A stretch of 64,000 nucleotides of DNA from Prosthecobacter sp. SYSU 5D2. Its GTDB lineage: Bacteria; Verrucomicrobiota; Verrucomicrobiia; Verrucomicrobiales; Verrucomicrobiaceae. The position numbers and the translations under genes are program-made. The notes below the pieces were generated by a model. That model was given only the letters and a program-made list of their open reading frames with translations, had not been told where the DNA came from and searched no databases. Positions within the stretch are counted from its first letter, which is position 1, and each line of letters starts with the position of its first letter. Location: the NCBI RefSeq assembly GCF_039655865.1, contig NZ_JBBYXL010000004.1, forward strand, positions 62,001 through 126,000. The letters are read 5' to 3'. Shown in pieces: positions 56,757 to 64,000 of the stretch.

Positions 56757-56909
56757 TGCCATCCGGTCTCCTCTGCACACAGATGCCGCAGCCAACATGT
56801 GTGCGGCAGGACAGCGGGTTTGAATTATTGACTTTCCGCGTTGCTTCTCACCATTGCCATGAGAGCGCGAAAGCGAAACTTTTGAATTCGCCATACACCC
56901 ACCACACTG

Positions 56910-56969
56910 AAATTGCCTCAATTTTGGCAATTTTCAAAGCAACAACACCCCATTTAATGTGAAATTGCC
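56910..56969. promoter_or_regulatory. Repeated AAATTGCC boxes upstream of ilvB
   Basis: AAATTGCC occurs at 56910-56917, inverted as GGCAATTT at 56926-56933 and directly again at 56962-56969. The first two form an 8-bp palindrome with an eight-base spacer. They lie 85-145 bases before ilvB in an AT-rich stretch. They could be an operator for branched-chain amino acid control. The regulator is not known. The rest of the 360-base gap holds only the rpmF terminator. Confidence 0.45.
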
Positions 56970-57053
56970 ACTAAATCACCAAACTTTTGATTGCTATTTT
57001 ATGGCTAGACGCGAAAATGACCCCCGAAATCACAATTTTCATCTGACCAACAC

Positions 57054-58781
57054 ATGAGCACACAAAAAATGGACGGCGCACAGGCGCTGATCAAAACCCT
57101 GGCCGATCTCGGCATTGAATACGTGTTCGGATATTCGGGTGGCGCGGCCATCCCGATCTTCGACGCTCTCGAAACCATGAAGACGGACATGAAGTTCGTC
57201 CTCGTGCGCCATGAACAGGGTGCCGTCCACATGGCCGATGGGTATGCCCGCGCCACAGGCAAGCCCGCCGTGGTGCTCGTGACCTCCGGCCCCGGTGCCG
57301 GCAATACCATCACCGGTCTCATGACGGCCCAGATGGACAGCGTGCCCATGATCGTGCTTTGCGGCCAGACGGTGAGCTGGATGCTGGGCAAGGATGCTTT
57401 CCAGGAAGCGGACATCTTTAACATCACGGCTCCCGTGGTGAAGCATAATTACCTGGTGAAGGATACCAATGCTATCCCGCGCATCGCCCGCGAGGCCTAC
57501 CACATCGCCACCACCGGCCGTCCCGGCCCGGTGCTCATTGACATTCCGAAAGACAAAAGCCAGGCCCCCTTTACCGGTAACTACGATGAGCCTATGGACC
57601 TTCCTGGATACCATCCGGAAGAGTCTTTGAAGATTGACATGAAGGGCATCGAAGAAGCCGCCGCCCTCATCGCCCAGTCCAAGCGCCCCGTCATCCTCGC
57701 CGGCCAGGGAGCCATGATCGCCCGTGCGGACAAGGAACTGCTGCAGCTTGCCGAAACCCTCGGCGCGCCAGTGACCACCACCCTGCTGGGCAAAGGTGTG
57801 TTTCCTGAAACCCACGCGCTCTCGCTCGGCATGCTCGGCATGCACGGCACCGCCTATGCCAATAAGGCCATTTGCGAAGCCGACCTCATTCTTAACATCG
57901 GCTCCCGCTTCGATGACCGCATCATCGGCAAGGCCCACATGTTCGGCCGCAATGCCAAGCTCATCCACATTGATATTGATGCGGCGGAGTTTAACAAAAT
58001 GATCCAGGTGGATGTGGCCATCAAGGGCGATGCCAAAGCCGCCCTGACCAAGCTGCTGCCGCTCATGGAGAAACTCCCTACCGAAGACTGGGTAGAGCAT
58101 CTGGACGGCTACAAAAAGAAATTCCCCCTCACTTACAAGAAGCAGGGCGGCCTGCGCATGCAGCAGGTCATTGATGAGCTTTACACCCTCACCCAGGGCA
58201 AGGCCATCGTCACGACCGATGTGGGCCAGCACCAGATGTGGGCGGCCCAGTTCTACAAGAATGATGCCAGCTATCATTGGATCAGCTCCGGCGGTGCAGG
58301 CACGATGGGCTTTGGCTTCCCGGCCGCCATTGGTGCGCAGCTCGCCTGCCCGGACAAGCTCGTGGTGACCATCTGCGGTGACGGCGGTTTTCAGATGACC
58401 CTGTTTGAACTGGCCACTGCCGCCATCCACAAGCTGCCCATCAAAATCATCATCCTCAACAACAGCTACCTGGGCATGGTGCGCCAGTGGCAGGAGCTGT
58501 TCTTTGAAAACCGTGAAAGCGGGGTGGATCTCGTTGGCAACCCTGACTTCGTGAAACTTGGCGAGGCCTATGGCATCAAAGGCTTCCACATCCGCCGTCC
58601 AGCCGATGTGGAGCGTATCCTCCAGCAGGCTCTCGACTACAACGACGGCCCTTGTATCATCGAAGCCGAGTGCATCAAGTATGAAAACGTGTTCCCGATG
58701 ATCCCTGCCGGCGCGGCCCTCGAAGACATGATCACCGAGGCACCCAAGCACAAGATGGAGAAGCCCACCGGTTCCACGTAA
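57054..58781 (+). CDS. ilvB: Acetolactate synthase, large subunit
   Basis: The 575-residue thiamine-diphosphate enzyme condenses pyruvate to acetolactate or acetohydroxybutyrate for valine, leucine and isoleucine. [20 protein letters not shown] has the catalytic Glu. The diphosphate motif [16 protein letters not shown] and following [13 protein letters not shown] are clear. The regulatory subunit ilvN lies downstream, separated by a DNA methyltransferase gene. Confidence 0.95.
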   Translation: MSTQKMDGAQALIKTLADLGIEYVFGYSGGAAIPIFDALETMKTDMKFVLVRHEQGAVHMADGYARATGKPAVVLVTSGPGAGNTITGLMTAQMDSVPMIVLCGQTVSWMLGKDAFQEADIFNITAPVVKHNYLVKDTNAIPRIAREAYHIATTGRPGPVLIDIPKDKSQAPFTGNYDEPMDLPGYHPEESLKIDMKGIEEAAALIAQSKRPVILAGQGAMIARADKELLQLAETLGAPVTTTLLGKGVFPETHALSLGMLGMHGTAYANKAICEADLILNIGSRFDDRIIGKAHMFGRNAKLIHIDIDAAEFNKMIQVDVAIKGDAKAALTKLLPLMEKLPTEDWVEHLDGYKKKFPLTYKKQGGLRMQQVIDELYTLTQGKAIVTTDVGQHQMWAAQFYKNDASYHWISSGGAGTMGFGFPAAIGAQLACPDKLVVTICGDGGFQMTLFELATAAIHKLPIKIIILNNSYLGMVRQWQELFFENRESGVDLVGNPDFVKLGEAYGIKGFHIRRPADVERILQQALDYNDGPCIIEAECIKYENVFPMIPAGAALEDMITEAPKHKMEKPTGST

Positions 58782-58785
58782 TACT

Positions 58786-58846
58786 CGGAGCGCGGACGTC
58801 CCCGTCCGCCTCCAGTCTTGCTCCGGACTGCGGACGCCCCGTCCGC
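58786..58846. repeat. Twin palindromes between ilvB and the methyltransferase
   Basis: GCGGACG/CGTCCGC occurs twice, with arms at 58792-58798 and 58803-58809 and at 58830-58836 and 58840-58846. A short CAGTC/GACTG pair lies between them. The element starts with ACTCGGAGC, the inverse of the CTCCGAGT core seen at 30.5 and 37.9 kb. Confidence 0.65.
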
Positions 58847-58859
58847 TTCCCCTCCTCCC

Positions 58860-59648
58860 ATGAAACTGAACACCGTCATCAAGGGCGATGCGTTGAAAGA
58901 GTTAAAAAAGCTCCCCAATGCATCCGTCCAGGCGGTGATCGCCGACCCTCCTTATTTCAACGTCCTCGAAGATGAAGCCTGGGACACGCAATGGAAAACG
59001 CCCGAAGCCTACCTTGCCTGGTGCAAGCGCTGGGTGGCGGAGTGCCTGCGCGTGCTCAAAGATGACGGCCTCTGCTTCATCTTCGGCCAGTTAGGCAAGC
59101 GAGAGCACACCTTCATTCACCTCATGTCCCAGCTCTGTCTCCAGCACGCTTATCACGATCTCATCATCTGGGACCGTGCCGTGGGCTACAATGAACGCCG
59201 GGACAGCTTCACCCCGCAGTATGAGATGATTCTCGTCCTGCGGAAGGGGGAGAAGGTCAAGTTTAACAAAAAGTCCGTACGCATCCCTTACGATGCCGAG
59301 ACCATCTCCGCCTACCTGCGCGACACGCGATACAAGAACATGGAGGCCCGCAAAGCCCACCTTGAAGAGGGCAAATTCGCCACCAACATCCTCCGCATTC
59401 CCAGCCTTAAAGGCCTCAACAAGGAGAAGTGCGGCCACCCTAGCCAAAAACCCCTGGCCCTCATCAGCAAACTCATCTCCTGCAGCACCGACGCCGGCGA
59501 TGTCGTCCTGGATCCCTTTCTGGGCAGCGGCACCACCGCTGTCGCTGCAGAAAAAGAAGGCCGTCCATGGATCGGCATCGAATGTGATGCCACATACGCG
59601 AAAATAGCCCGCCAGCGCCTTAAGACCAGCCGCATTACTCTTTCTTAA
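58860..59648 (+). CDS. DNA methyltransferase (N6_N4 class), orphan
   Basis: The 262-residue protein has motif IV first (VIADPPYFNVL, Asp-Pro-Pro-Tyr at 29-32) and motif I late (DPFLGSGTTAVAAE), so it is of the beta class that methylates adenine N6 or cytosine N4. The segment HPSQKPLALISKLI is also typical. No restriction enzyme or specificity subunit is nearby. It may be an orphan regulatory methylase. It sits between ilvB and ilvN on the same strand; the spacing is 78 bases upstream and 37 downstream. Confidence 0.9.
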   Translation: MKLNTVIKGDALKELKKLPNASVQAVIADPPYFNVLEDEAWDTQWKTPEAYLAWCKRWVAECLRVLKDDGLCFIFGQLGKREHTFIHLMSQLCLQHAYHDLIIWDRAVGYNERRDSFTPQYEMILVLRKGEKVKFNKKSVRIPYDAETISAYLRDTRYKNMEARKAHLEEGKFATNILRIPSLKGLNKEKCGHPSQKPLALISKLISCSTDAGDVVLDPFLGSGTTAVAAEKEGRPWIGIECDATYAKIARQRLKTSRITLS

Positions 59649-59685
59649 ATTTCCACCCACCCCTTTAACAGAACACCCCAGCACC

Positions 59686-60231
59686 ATGAGCGACCGCATC
59701 CCCGCCACCACCGATAAAAAACCAGCCCCGCTGGCCGACATCATCAACATCCACACGCTCAGCGTGTACGTGAACAACCAGCCCGGCGTGCTCGGCCGCA
59801 TCTGCGCGGTCTTCAGCCGCCGCGGGTTCAACATCGAATCCCTCGTCGTGTCCCAGACACGCGACCCGCGCTTCAGTCGCATGACCATCGGCATCAGCGG
59901 CCACCCGGAAGGCCTGCACCAGATCATCATGCAGGTGAACAAGCTCATTGACGTGATCCACTGCGCCGAGCATAACGACACTGACGCCGTGGCCAAAGAA
60001 CTCGTGCTGGTCAAGATCGCCGCCGGCCCTGAGCAGCGCACCGAAATCCTCCAAATCGTTGAGCATTACGCCGGCAAAACCGTGGACCTTCAGGATGACA
60101 GCCTCATCGCCATGATCAGCGGCAACACCGACAAGCTGGACGCCGCCGTGCGTCTGCTCAGCAAGTTTGAGATCGTCGAAACCGTGCGCACCGGCAAGGT
60201 GGTCATGGCACGCGGCCTCGAGACGACCTAA
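59686..60231 (+). CDS. ilvN: Acetolactate synthase, small (regulatory) subunit
   Basis: The 181-residue protein begins with an ACT domain (HTLSVYVNNQPGVLGRICAV, GFNIESLVVSQTRDPRFSRM). It binds valine and controls IlvB. The C-terminal half resembles IlvH/IlvN in general (RTEILQIVEHYAGKTVDLQD). A terminator follows. Confidence 0.95.
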   Translation: MSDRIPATTDKKPAPLADIINIHTLSVYVNNQPGVLGRICAVFSRRGFNIESLVVSQTRDPRFSRMTIGISGHPEGLHQIIMQVNKLIDVIHCAEHNDTDAVAKELVLVKIAAGPEQRTEILQIVEHYAGKTVDLQDDSLIAMISGNTDKLDAAVRLLSKFEIVETVRTGKVVMARGLETT

Positions 60232-60259
60232 CCGCCGTTGACACACTTCTCGTTAGTCA

Positions 60260-60296
60260 AAGGAGTGAGTGGTTGCGCCCTCACTCCTTATTTTTT
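60260..60296 (+). terminator. Intrinsic terminator of the ilv operon
   Basis: A 10-bp stem (AAGGAGTGAG/CTCACTCCTT) with a ten-base loop is followed by A and six T. It lies 29 bases after ilvN. Confidence 0.92.
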
Positions 60297-60307
60297 GTGG
60301 TGCGGGC

Positions 60308-60550
60308 TTACTGGCGGTCCTTGAGTCCAGGCTCACCCGCATGCGTGGCGCAGTGGGCACAGCAAAAGATCTTGTCTTCGGACTCCACACCGTGCCCCAC
60401 GATCCGGCAGTCGCAGTGCTCGCAGGTCGGAGCCAGGGAGTGTATGGCACATTCAAAGCTGTCAAAGACATGCTCCTTCTCATGGAGGGTCACGGTGAAG
60501 GCTTTGTCATAAACATTTCCGCAGGTTTCACACGGTGCAGTATTTTTCAT
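60308..60550 (-). CDS. Small Cys-rich zinc-binding protein
   Basis: An 80-residue protein with three Cys-rich clusters: CETCGNVYDKAF, FECAIHSLAPTCEHCDCRIV and IFCCAHCATHAG. The layout fits several zinc sites, like small metal-binding proteins. The function is unknown. It converges with the ilv operon. Confidence 0.75.
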   Translation of the reverse strand: MKNTAPCETCGNVYDKAFTVTLHEKEHVFDSFECAIHSLAPTCEHCDCRIVGHGVESEDKIFCCAHCATHAGEPGLKDRQ

Positions 60551-60654
60551 GGTGATGGAATGGGTTCAGAGAGGCATCGCAGCCCTCCCGCCCTTTGGCC
60601 TCGTTTTTTTAGCTCCCCGCTTGCCCTTCCCCTTCATCACGCCCACCTTGCCCC

Positions 60655-62046
60655 ATGCCCCAGCGCATTGCCCTCTTTGGAGGCAGCTTCAATCCACCTG
60701 GCCTGCATCATCGCGTCATCGCCCAGCGCCTCGCGCAGGAGTTTGACCGCGTATGCATCATCCCCTGCGGCCCACGTCCGGACAAGCCGGTCACGGATTC
60801 CATCCCTGCCGTTTACAGGGCAGCTCTTGCCGATCTCACCTTTGGCAGGCTGCCCGGCGTCACCGTGGACCTCTTTGACCTGGAGCAGTCCACCTTCACG
60901 CCCAATTGGGATCTCCAGGCCCGTTACGAGCCGGAGGGGGAGGTCTGGCACGTTGTCGGGGCAGATCTCGTCGCGGATGGGGCCACGGGCGAGTCCATGA
61001 TCCAGCGAACCTGGAAAAACGGTGCCTCCCTCTGGCAGACCGCCCGCTTCGCCGTGCTCACGCGTCCGGGTTATGTCATGGAGCCTGCAGATCTCCCGCC
61101 GCATTCACAGGTCTTCCAGATTAAGGAAACAGGTTCCAGCACCGTCATCCGCGAAAACCTCAGCAAAGGCCGGCCGGTCGAAAACCTCCTGTCCACCCGT
61201 GCCCTGGCCTATATTGCCCGGTACGGTTTATATAGAGCTCCCAACCCGGCAAGCTGGGCGCAGCAGAGCCTCAGCGGACATACGTTTTCCGCCCAGACCG
61301 ATCCGCACAACGAAAAAGCCAAAGCCTGGCTGGCCGACCTAGGCCCCGGCACGGAGGAAAATCCGGGCTTTATCACTGTACTTGGTGGCGATGGAGCCAT
61401 GCTCCGCTGCATCCGCGAGCGCTGGCGTGAGAGGCTGCCCTTCTTCGGTATCAATGCTGGCCATCTCGGCTTCCTCATGAATGCGCCTGAGCAGGTCTTC
61501 GGCAGCCCTTTTCCGCCTGCGGATGTCATCCTCCGCCAGATGCCGCTTCTCTATATCGAGACCGTTGACCGCGAAGGCCGCGTGCAACAGGCCTATGGCT
61601 TCAATGATGCCTGGCTGGAGCGCTCCACCAGCCAGAGCGCCTGGCTGCAAGTCATCGTCAATGGCGTAGAGCGCATCCCCAAGCTCGTCAGTGACGGTGC
61701 CCTTGTGGCCACCGCCGCCGGCTCCACCGCCTATGCCCGCAGCATGGGCGCCAGCCCTCTCCTCGCAGACACCCCCGCCTGGCTCCTCGTCGGCTCCAAT
61801 GTCATGGAGCCCGCCCATTGGCGCAGCGCCCTGCTTTCCGTGGATAACACCGTGGAAATCCGCAGCCTCAGCCCGGACCACCGCCCCGTTCAGGCCTATG
61901 TGGACGGTCTCAGTCTCGGGGAGGTCATCACCTTCCGCGCCCGGCTCAGTCGCGCCGCCAGCGCCGAGCTGGCCTTCTGCGCCAGCCATGACATGGCGGA
62001 CAAGATCGCCGCCATCCAGTTTCACCGTTCCACCGATGGCCACTGA
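60655..62046 (+). CDS. Fused NadD-like adenylyltransferase and NAD kinase
   Basis: A 463-residue protein. Residues 1-195 look like nicotinate-mononucleotide adenylyltransferase: FGGSFNPPGLHHRVIAQRL, the VVGADLVADG segment, FAVLTRPGYVMEPADLPP and the S-S-T-V-I-R motif at 161-166. The usual H/T-x-G-H motif reads Gly16-Leu-His-His19, so its first His or Thr is lost. Residues 210-463 look like NAD kinase: VLGGDGAMLR (GGDG at 244-247), INAGHLGFL and SDGALVATAAGSTAYARS (346-363). The fusion would make NADP from the mononucleotide in one chain if both halves are active. Confidence 0.88.
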   Translation: MPQRIALFGGSFNPPGLHHRVIAQRLAQEFDRVCIIPCGPRPDKPVTDSIPAVYRAALADLTFGRLPGVTVDLFDLEQSTFTPNWDLQARYEPEGEVWHVVGADLVADGATGESMIQRTWKNGASLWQTARFAVLTRPGYVMEPADLPPHSQVFQIKETGSSTVIRENLSKGRPVENLLSTRALAYIARYGLYRAPNPASWAQQSLSGHTFSAQTDPHNEKAKAWLADLGPGTEENPGFITVLGGDGAMLRCIRERWRERLPFFGINAGHLGFLMNAPEQVFGSPFPPADVILRQMPLLYIETVDREGRVQQAYGFNDAWLERSTSQSAWLQVIVNGVERIPKLVSDGALVATAAGSTAYARSMGASPLLADTPAWLLVGSNVMEPAHWRSALLSVDNTVEIRSLSPDHRPVQAYVDGLSLGEVITFRARLSRAASAELAFCASHDMADKIAAIQFHRSTDGH

Positions 62047-62085
62047 GAGGACGTAAGAAACCTTCTCCGCGAGCGTATTTTGCCA

Positions 62086-64000
62086 ATGCCACGCCTCTTG
62101 CTGACCCTCGCCACCGCTCTTACCCTGGGCTCCCCTGCCCTGGCCGATGAGCGCCCGGTCAGCTTTGTCCACGATGTCATGCCACATCTGCAGAAAGCCG
62201 GCTGCGCAGCGGGCAACTGCCATGCCAAACCCGAAGGGCAGAATAACTTCAAGCTCTCCGTCTTTGGCTACGATCCGGCTAACGACTACCATGAGATCAT
62301 CCGCGATGACCGTGGCCGCCGCGTCTTCATGGCCGCGCCGGAAGAAAGCCTCCTGTTGAAAAAGGCCACCGGTGCCGTGCCCCATGAAGGTGGAGCCGTC
62401 ATCGCCAAAGACAGCGAGCCTTATCAAATCCTCGTGCGCTGGCTCAAACAGGGCGCACCCGCCGCCTTGGAAAACGAAACCTCCCTCGTCAGCGTCGCCG
62501 TGGAGCCCCGGGAGCAAAGCTACAAAAAAGGCGGCAAACAAAAGCTGACCGCCACCGCCACCTTCTCCGATGGGCAGACCAAGGACGTCAGTGAGCTAAC
62601 CGAATTCCTCTCTCAGGATAAAGAGATCGCCCAGGTGGATGAGCACGGCACCGTCACCGTTGGCAGCACCAGTGGTGAAGGCGTCGTCCTCGTGCGTTAC
62701 ATGGGTCACGTGGATGTCGCCCGCATCACCGTCCCGGCGGACAAGCTCCTGCCTGACGACCTGTATGCCAAACTCCCTGTCAACAACGAGATTGACCGGA
62801 AGGTTTACGACCGCCATCAAAAGCTCGGCCTTCTCCCCTCCTCCACCTGCACGGATGAGGAGTTTATGCGCCGCGCCTCCCTGGATGCCATCGGCATCCT
62901 GCCCACCGCTGAGCGTGCCAAAACCTTCCTCGCAGACACCCGTCCGGATAAACGCACTCTCTTCATCAACGAGCTTCTCGAACACCCTAATTATGCCGAC
63001 CATTGGGCCGTCAAATGGGGCGATTTGATCCGCCCAAACCCCTCCCGCGTCGGCGTGAAGCCCGTGTACCTTTTGGACCAGTGGCTGCGCGAAGCCTTCC
63101 GGCAAAACATGCCTTATGACCAGATGGTCAAAGAGCTCCTCACCGCCGAAGGCAGCAGCCATGAATACGGCCCCGTCGCCGTTTTCCGCGACAAGCGCGA
63201 TCCTATTGATACCAGCGCGTTCGTCAGCCAGATCTTCCTCGGCGTGCGCCTGGACTGCGCCAAATGCCACCATCACCCCAGCGAAAAATGGACGCAGGAG
63301 GACTACTACCAGCTCGCCGCCTTCTTCGGCCAGATGTCCCGCAAAGGCCAGGCCATCTCCGCCCCCATCTCGGGCGAGCCTGAATACTGGTGGTATGGCG
63401 GCAAGGGCTCCGTCCTCCACCCCATCACGGAGGCCGTCATGATGCCCAAACCTCCCGACGGCCCGGAGATGCCCTATGTCGAAGGCCAGGACCCGCGCAC
63501 CCGCCTAACCGATTGGATGGCAGGCAGCGACAACCCCTTCTTTGCCAAAGCCATCGTCAACCGTCTCTGGTCCGAATTCCTCGGCCGGGGCATAGTCGAG
63601 CCTGTGGATGACTTCCGCGTCTCCAATCCCGCCACTAACGAAGCCCTGCTCGACTGGCTCGCCGCCGACTTCATCGCCAGCGGCTACGACCTCAAGCACC
63701 TCATCCGCACCATCCTCAATTCCCGCACCTACCAGCTCAGCTCAGAACCCAACGAGCACAACCTCGCCGACACCAAAAACTTCTCCCGCGCCCAAAAGCG
63801 CCGCCTCAGTGCCGAAGTCCTCCTCGATGCCCTCGATGACCTCACCGGCGTGCGCGACACCTTCAGCGGCCTGCCGCCCAATTCACGCGCCGTGATGACC
63901 TGGAACCACAAGCTGGAAAGCAATTTCCTGGACGCCTTCGGCCGCCCCAATGCCAGCCAGGAATGCCCCTGCGAACGAGAAAGAAAGTCCAGCGTCATCC
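62086..64000 (+). CDS. DUF1549/DUF1553 PVC cytochrome with Big2 domain (3' truncated)
   Basis: The frame is open to the window edge, about 638 residues visible. A signal peptide (LLLTLATALTLGSPALA) leads to a heme-like region with CAAGNCH and GQNNFKLSVFGYDP, the family opening. A Big2-like domain follows (QDKEIAQVDEHGTVTVGSTS). DUF1549 then runs from VNNEIDRKVYDRHQKLGLLP to CAKCHHHP, a second heme-type motif. DUF1553 begins near NRLWSEFLGRGIVEPVDDFR. It probably works in the periplasm. The C terminus is outside the window. Confidence 0.88.
   Translation, partial: MPRLLLTLATALTLGSPALADERPVSFVHDVMPHLQKAGCAAGNCHAKPEGQNNFKLSVFGYDPANDYHEIIRDDRGRRVFMAAPEESLLLKKATGAVPHEGGAVIAKDSEPYQILVRWLKQGAPAALENETSLVSVAVEPREQSYKKGGKQKLTATATFSDGQTKDVSELTEFLSQDKEIAQVDEHGTVTVGSTSGEGVVLVRYMGHVDVARITVPADKLLPDDLYAKLPVNNEIDRKVYDRHQKLGLLPSSTCTDEEFMRRASLDAIGILPTAERAKTFLADTRPDKRTLFINELLEHPNYADHWAVKWGDLIRPNPSRVGVKPVYLLDQWLREAFRQNMPYDQMVKELLTAEGSSHEYGPVAVFRDKRDPIDTSAFVSQIFLGVRLDCAKCHHHPSEKWTQEDYYQLAAFFGQMSRKGQAISAPISGEPEYWWYGGKGSVLHPITEAVMMPKPPDGPEMPYVEGQDPRTRLTDWMAGSDNPFFAKAIVNRLWSEFLGRGIVEPVDDFRVSNPATNEALLDWLAADFIASGYDLKHLIRTILNSRTYQLSSEPNEHNLADTKNFSRAQKRRLSAEVLLDALDDLTGVRDTFSGLPPNSRAVMTWNHKLESNFLDAFGRPNASQECPCERERKSSVI

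Noticed and set aside
60269-61000. 243-codon plus-strand frame over the small Cys-rich gene
   Set aside because: It crosses the ilv terminator and overlaps both the Cys-rich gene and the NadD-NadK gene.

Overview
The window looks like a chromosome segment of a Verrucomicrobiota bacterium, most likely order Verrucomicrobiales (the Prosthecobacter/Verrucomicrobium group). This placement is an inference from gene content. The DNA is GC-rich and carries many families typical of the PVC superphylum: DUF1080 plus PVC-type dehydrogenase plus cytochrome c fusions, a DUF1592/DUF1552 pair, a DUF1549/DUF1553 cytochrome, an iduronate-sulfatase-like enzyme, PEP-CTERM proteins, an autotransporter-repeat protein and a DUF6600 protein. 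No rRNA, tRNA, CRISPR array or intact insertion sequence was found.

Layout. 1-5.5 kb: 3' end of a sulfatase, gpsA, then a tight threonine/alanine catabolic cluster (tdh, ald, kbl). 5.5-9.7 kb: a giant secreted repeat protein with a PEP-CTERM anchor. 9.7-12.8 kb: a small Cys protein, an ammonium transporter and two small cytosolic proteins, one roadblock-like. 12.9-22 kb: mixed housekeeping and exported genes (SDR, GcvH-like protein, PQQ propeller, DUF6600, methyltransferase-like, cupin-like, LURP-like, PEP-CTERM). 22-28.3 kb: the DUF1592 and DUF1552 genes with a toxin-antitoxin pair between them, then a zinc-ribbon protein and a MauG-type peroxidase. 28.5-30.5 kb: E1 alpha and beta of a 2-oxoacid dehydrogenase. 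30.7-41.4 kb: two very large secreted fusion cytochromes flanking purB. 41.4-48 kb: IS3 remnant, amidase, SirB1-like, AraC, RluA, a coiled-coil protein and carA. 48.2-53.3 kb: a Gld-like ABC export operon. 53.5-56.7 kb: Gfo/Idh oxidoreductase, thioesterase, coaD, DUF177 and rpmF. 57-60.3 kb: ilvB and ilvN with a DNA methyltransferase between them. 60.3-64 kb: a zinc-ribbon protein, a NadD-NadK fusion and a truncated DUF1549/DUF1553 cytochrome.

How the genes fit together. Several loci point to a periplasm-rich heterotroph that degrades sulfated or complex glycans (sulfatase, DUF1080 proteins, Gfo/Idh oxidoreductase, PVC cytochromes). Amino acids are handled by Tdh-Kbl-Ald and IlvBN. The most distinctive items are the NadD-NadK fusion with an altered nucleotidyltransferase motif, the methyltransferase lodged inside the ilv operon beside palindromic repeats, and short palindromic repeats that recur at gene ends and, in one case, are translated inside a protein linker.
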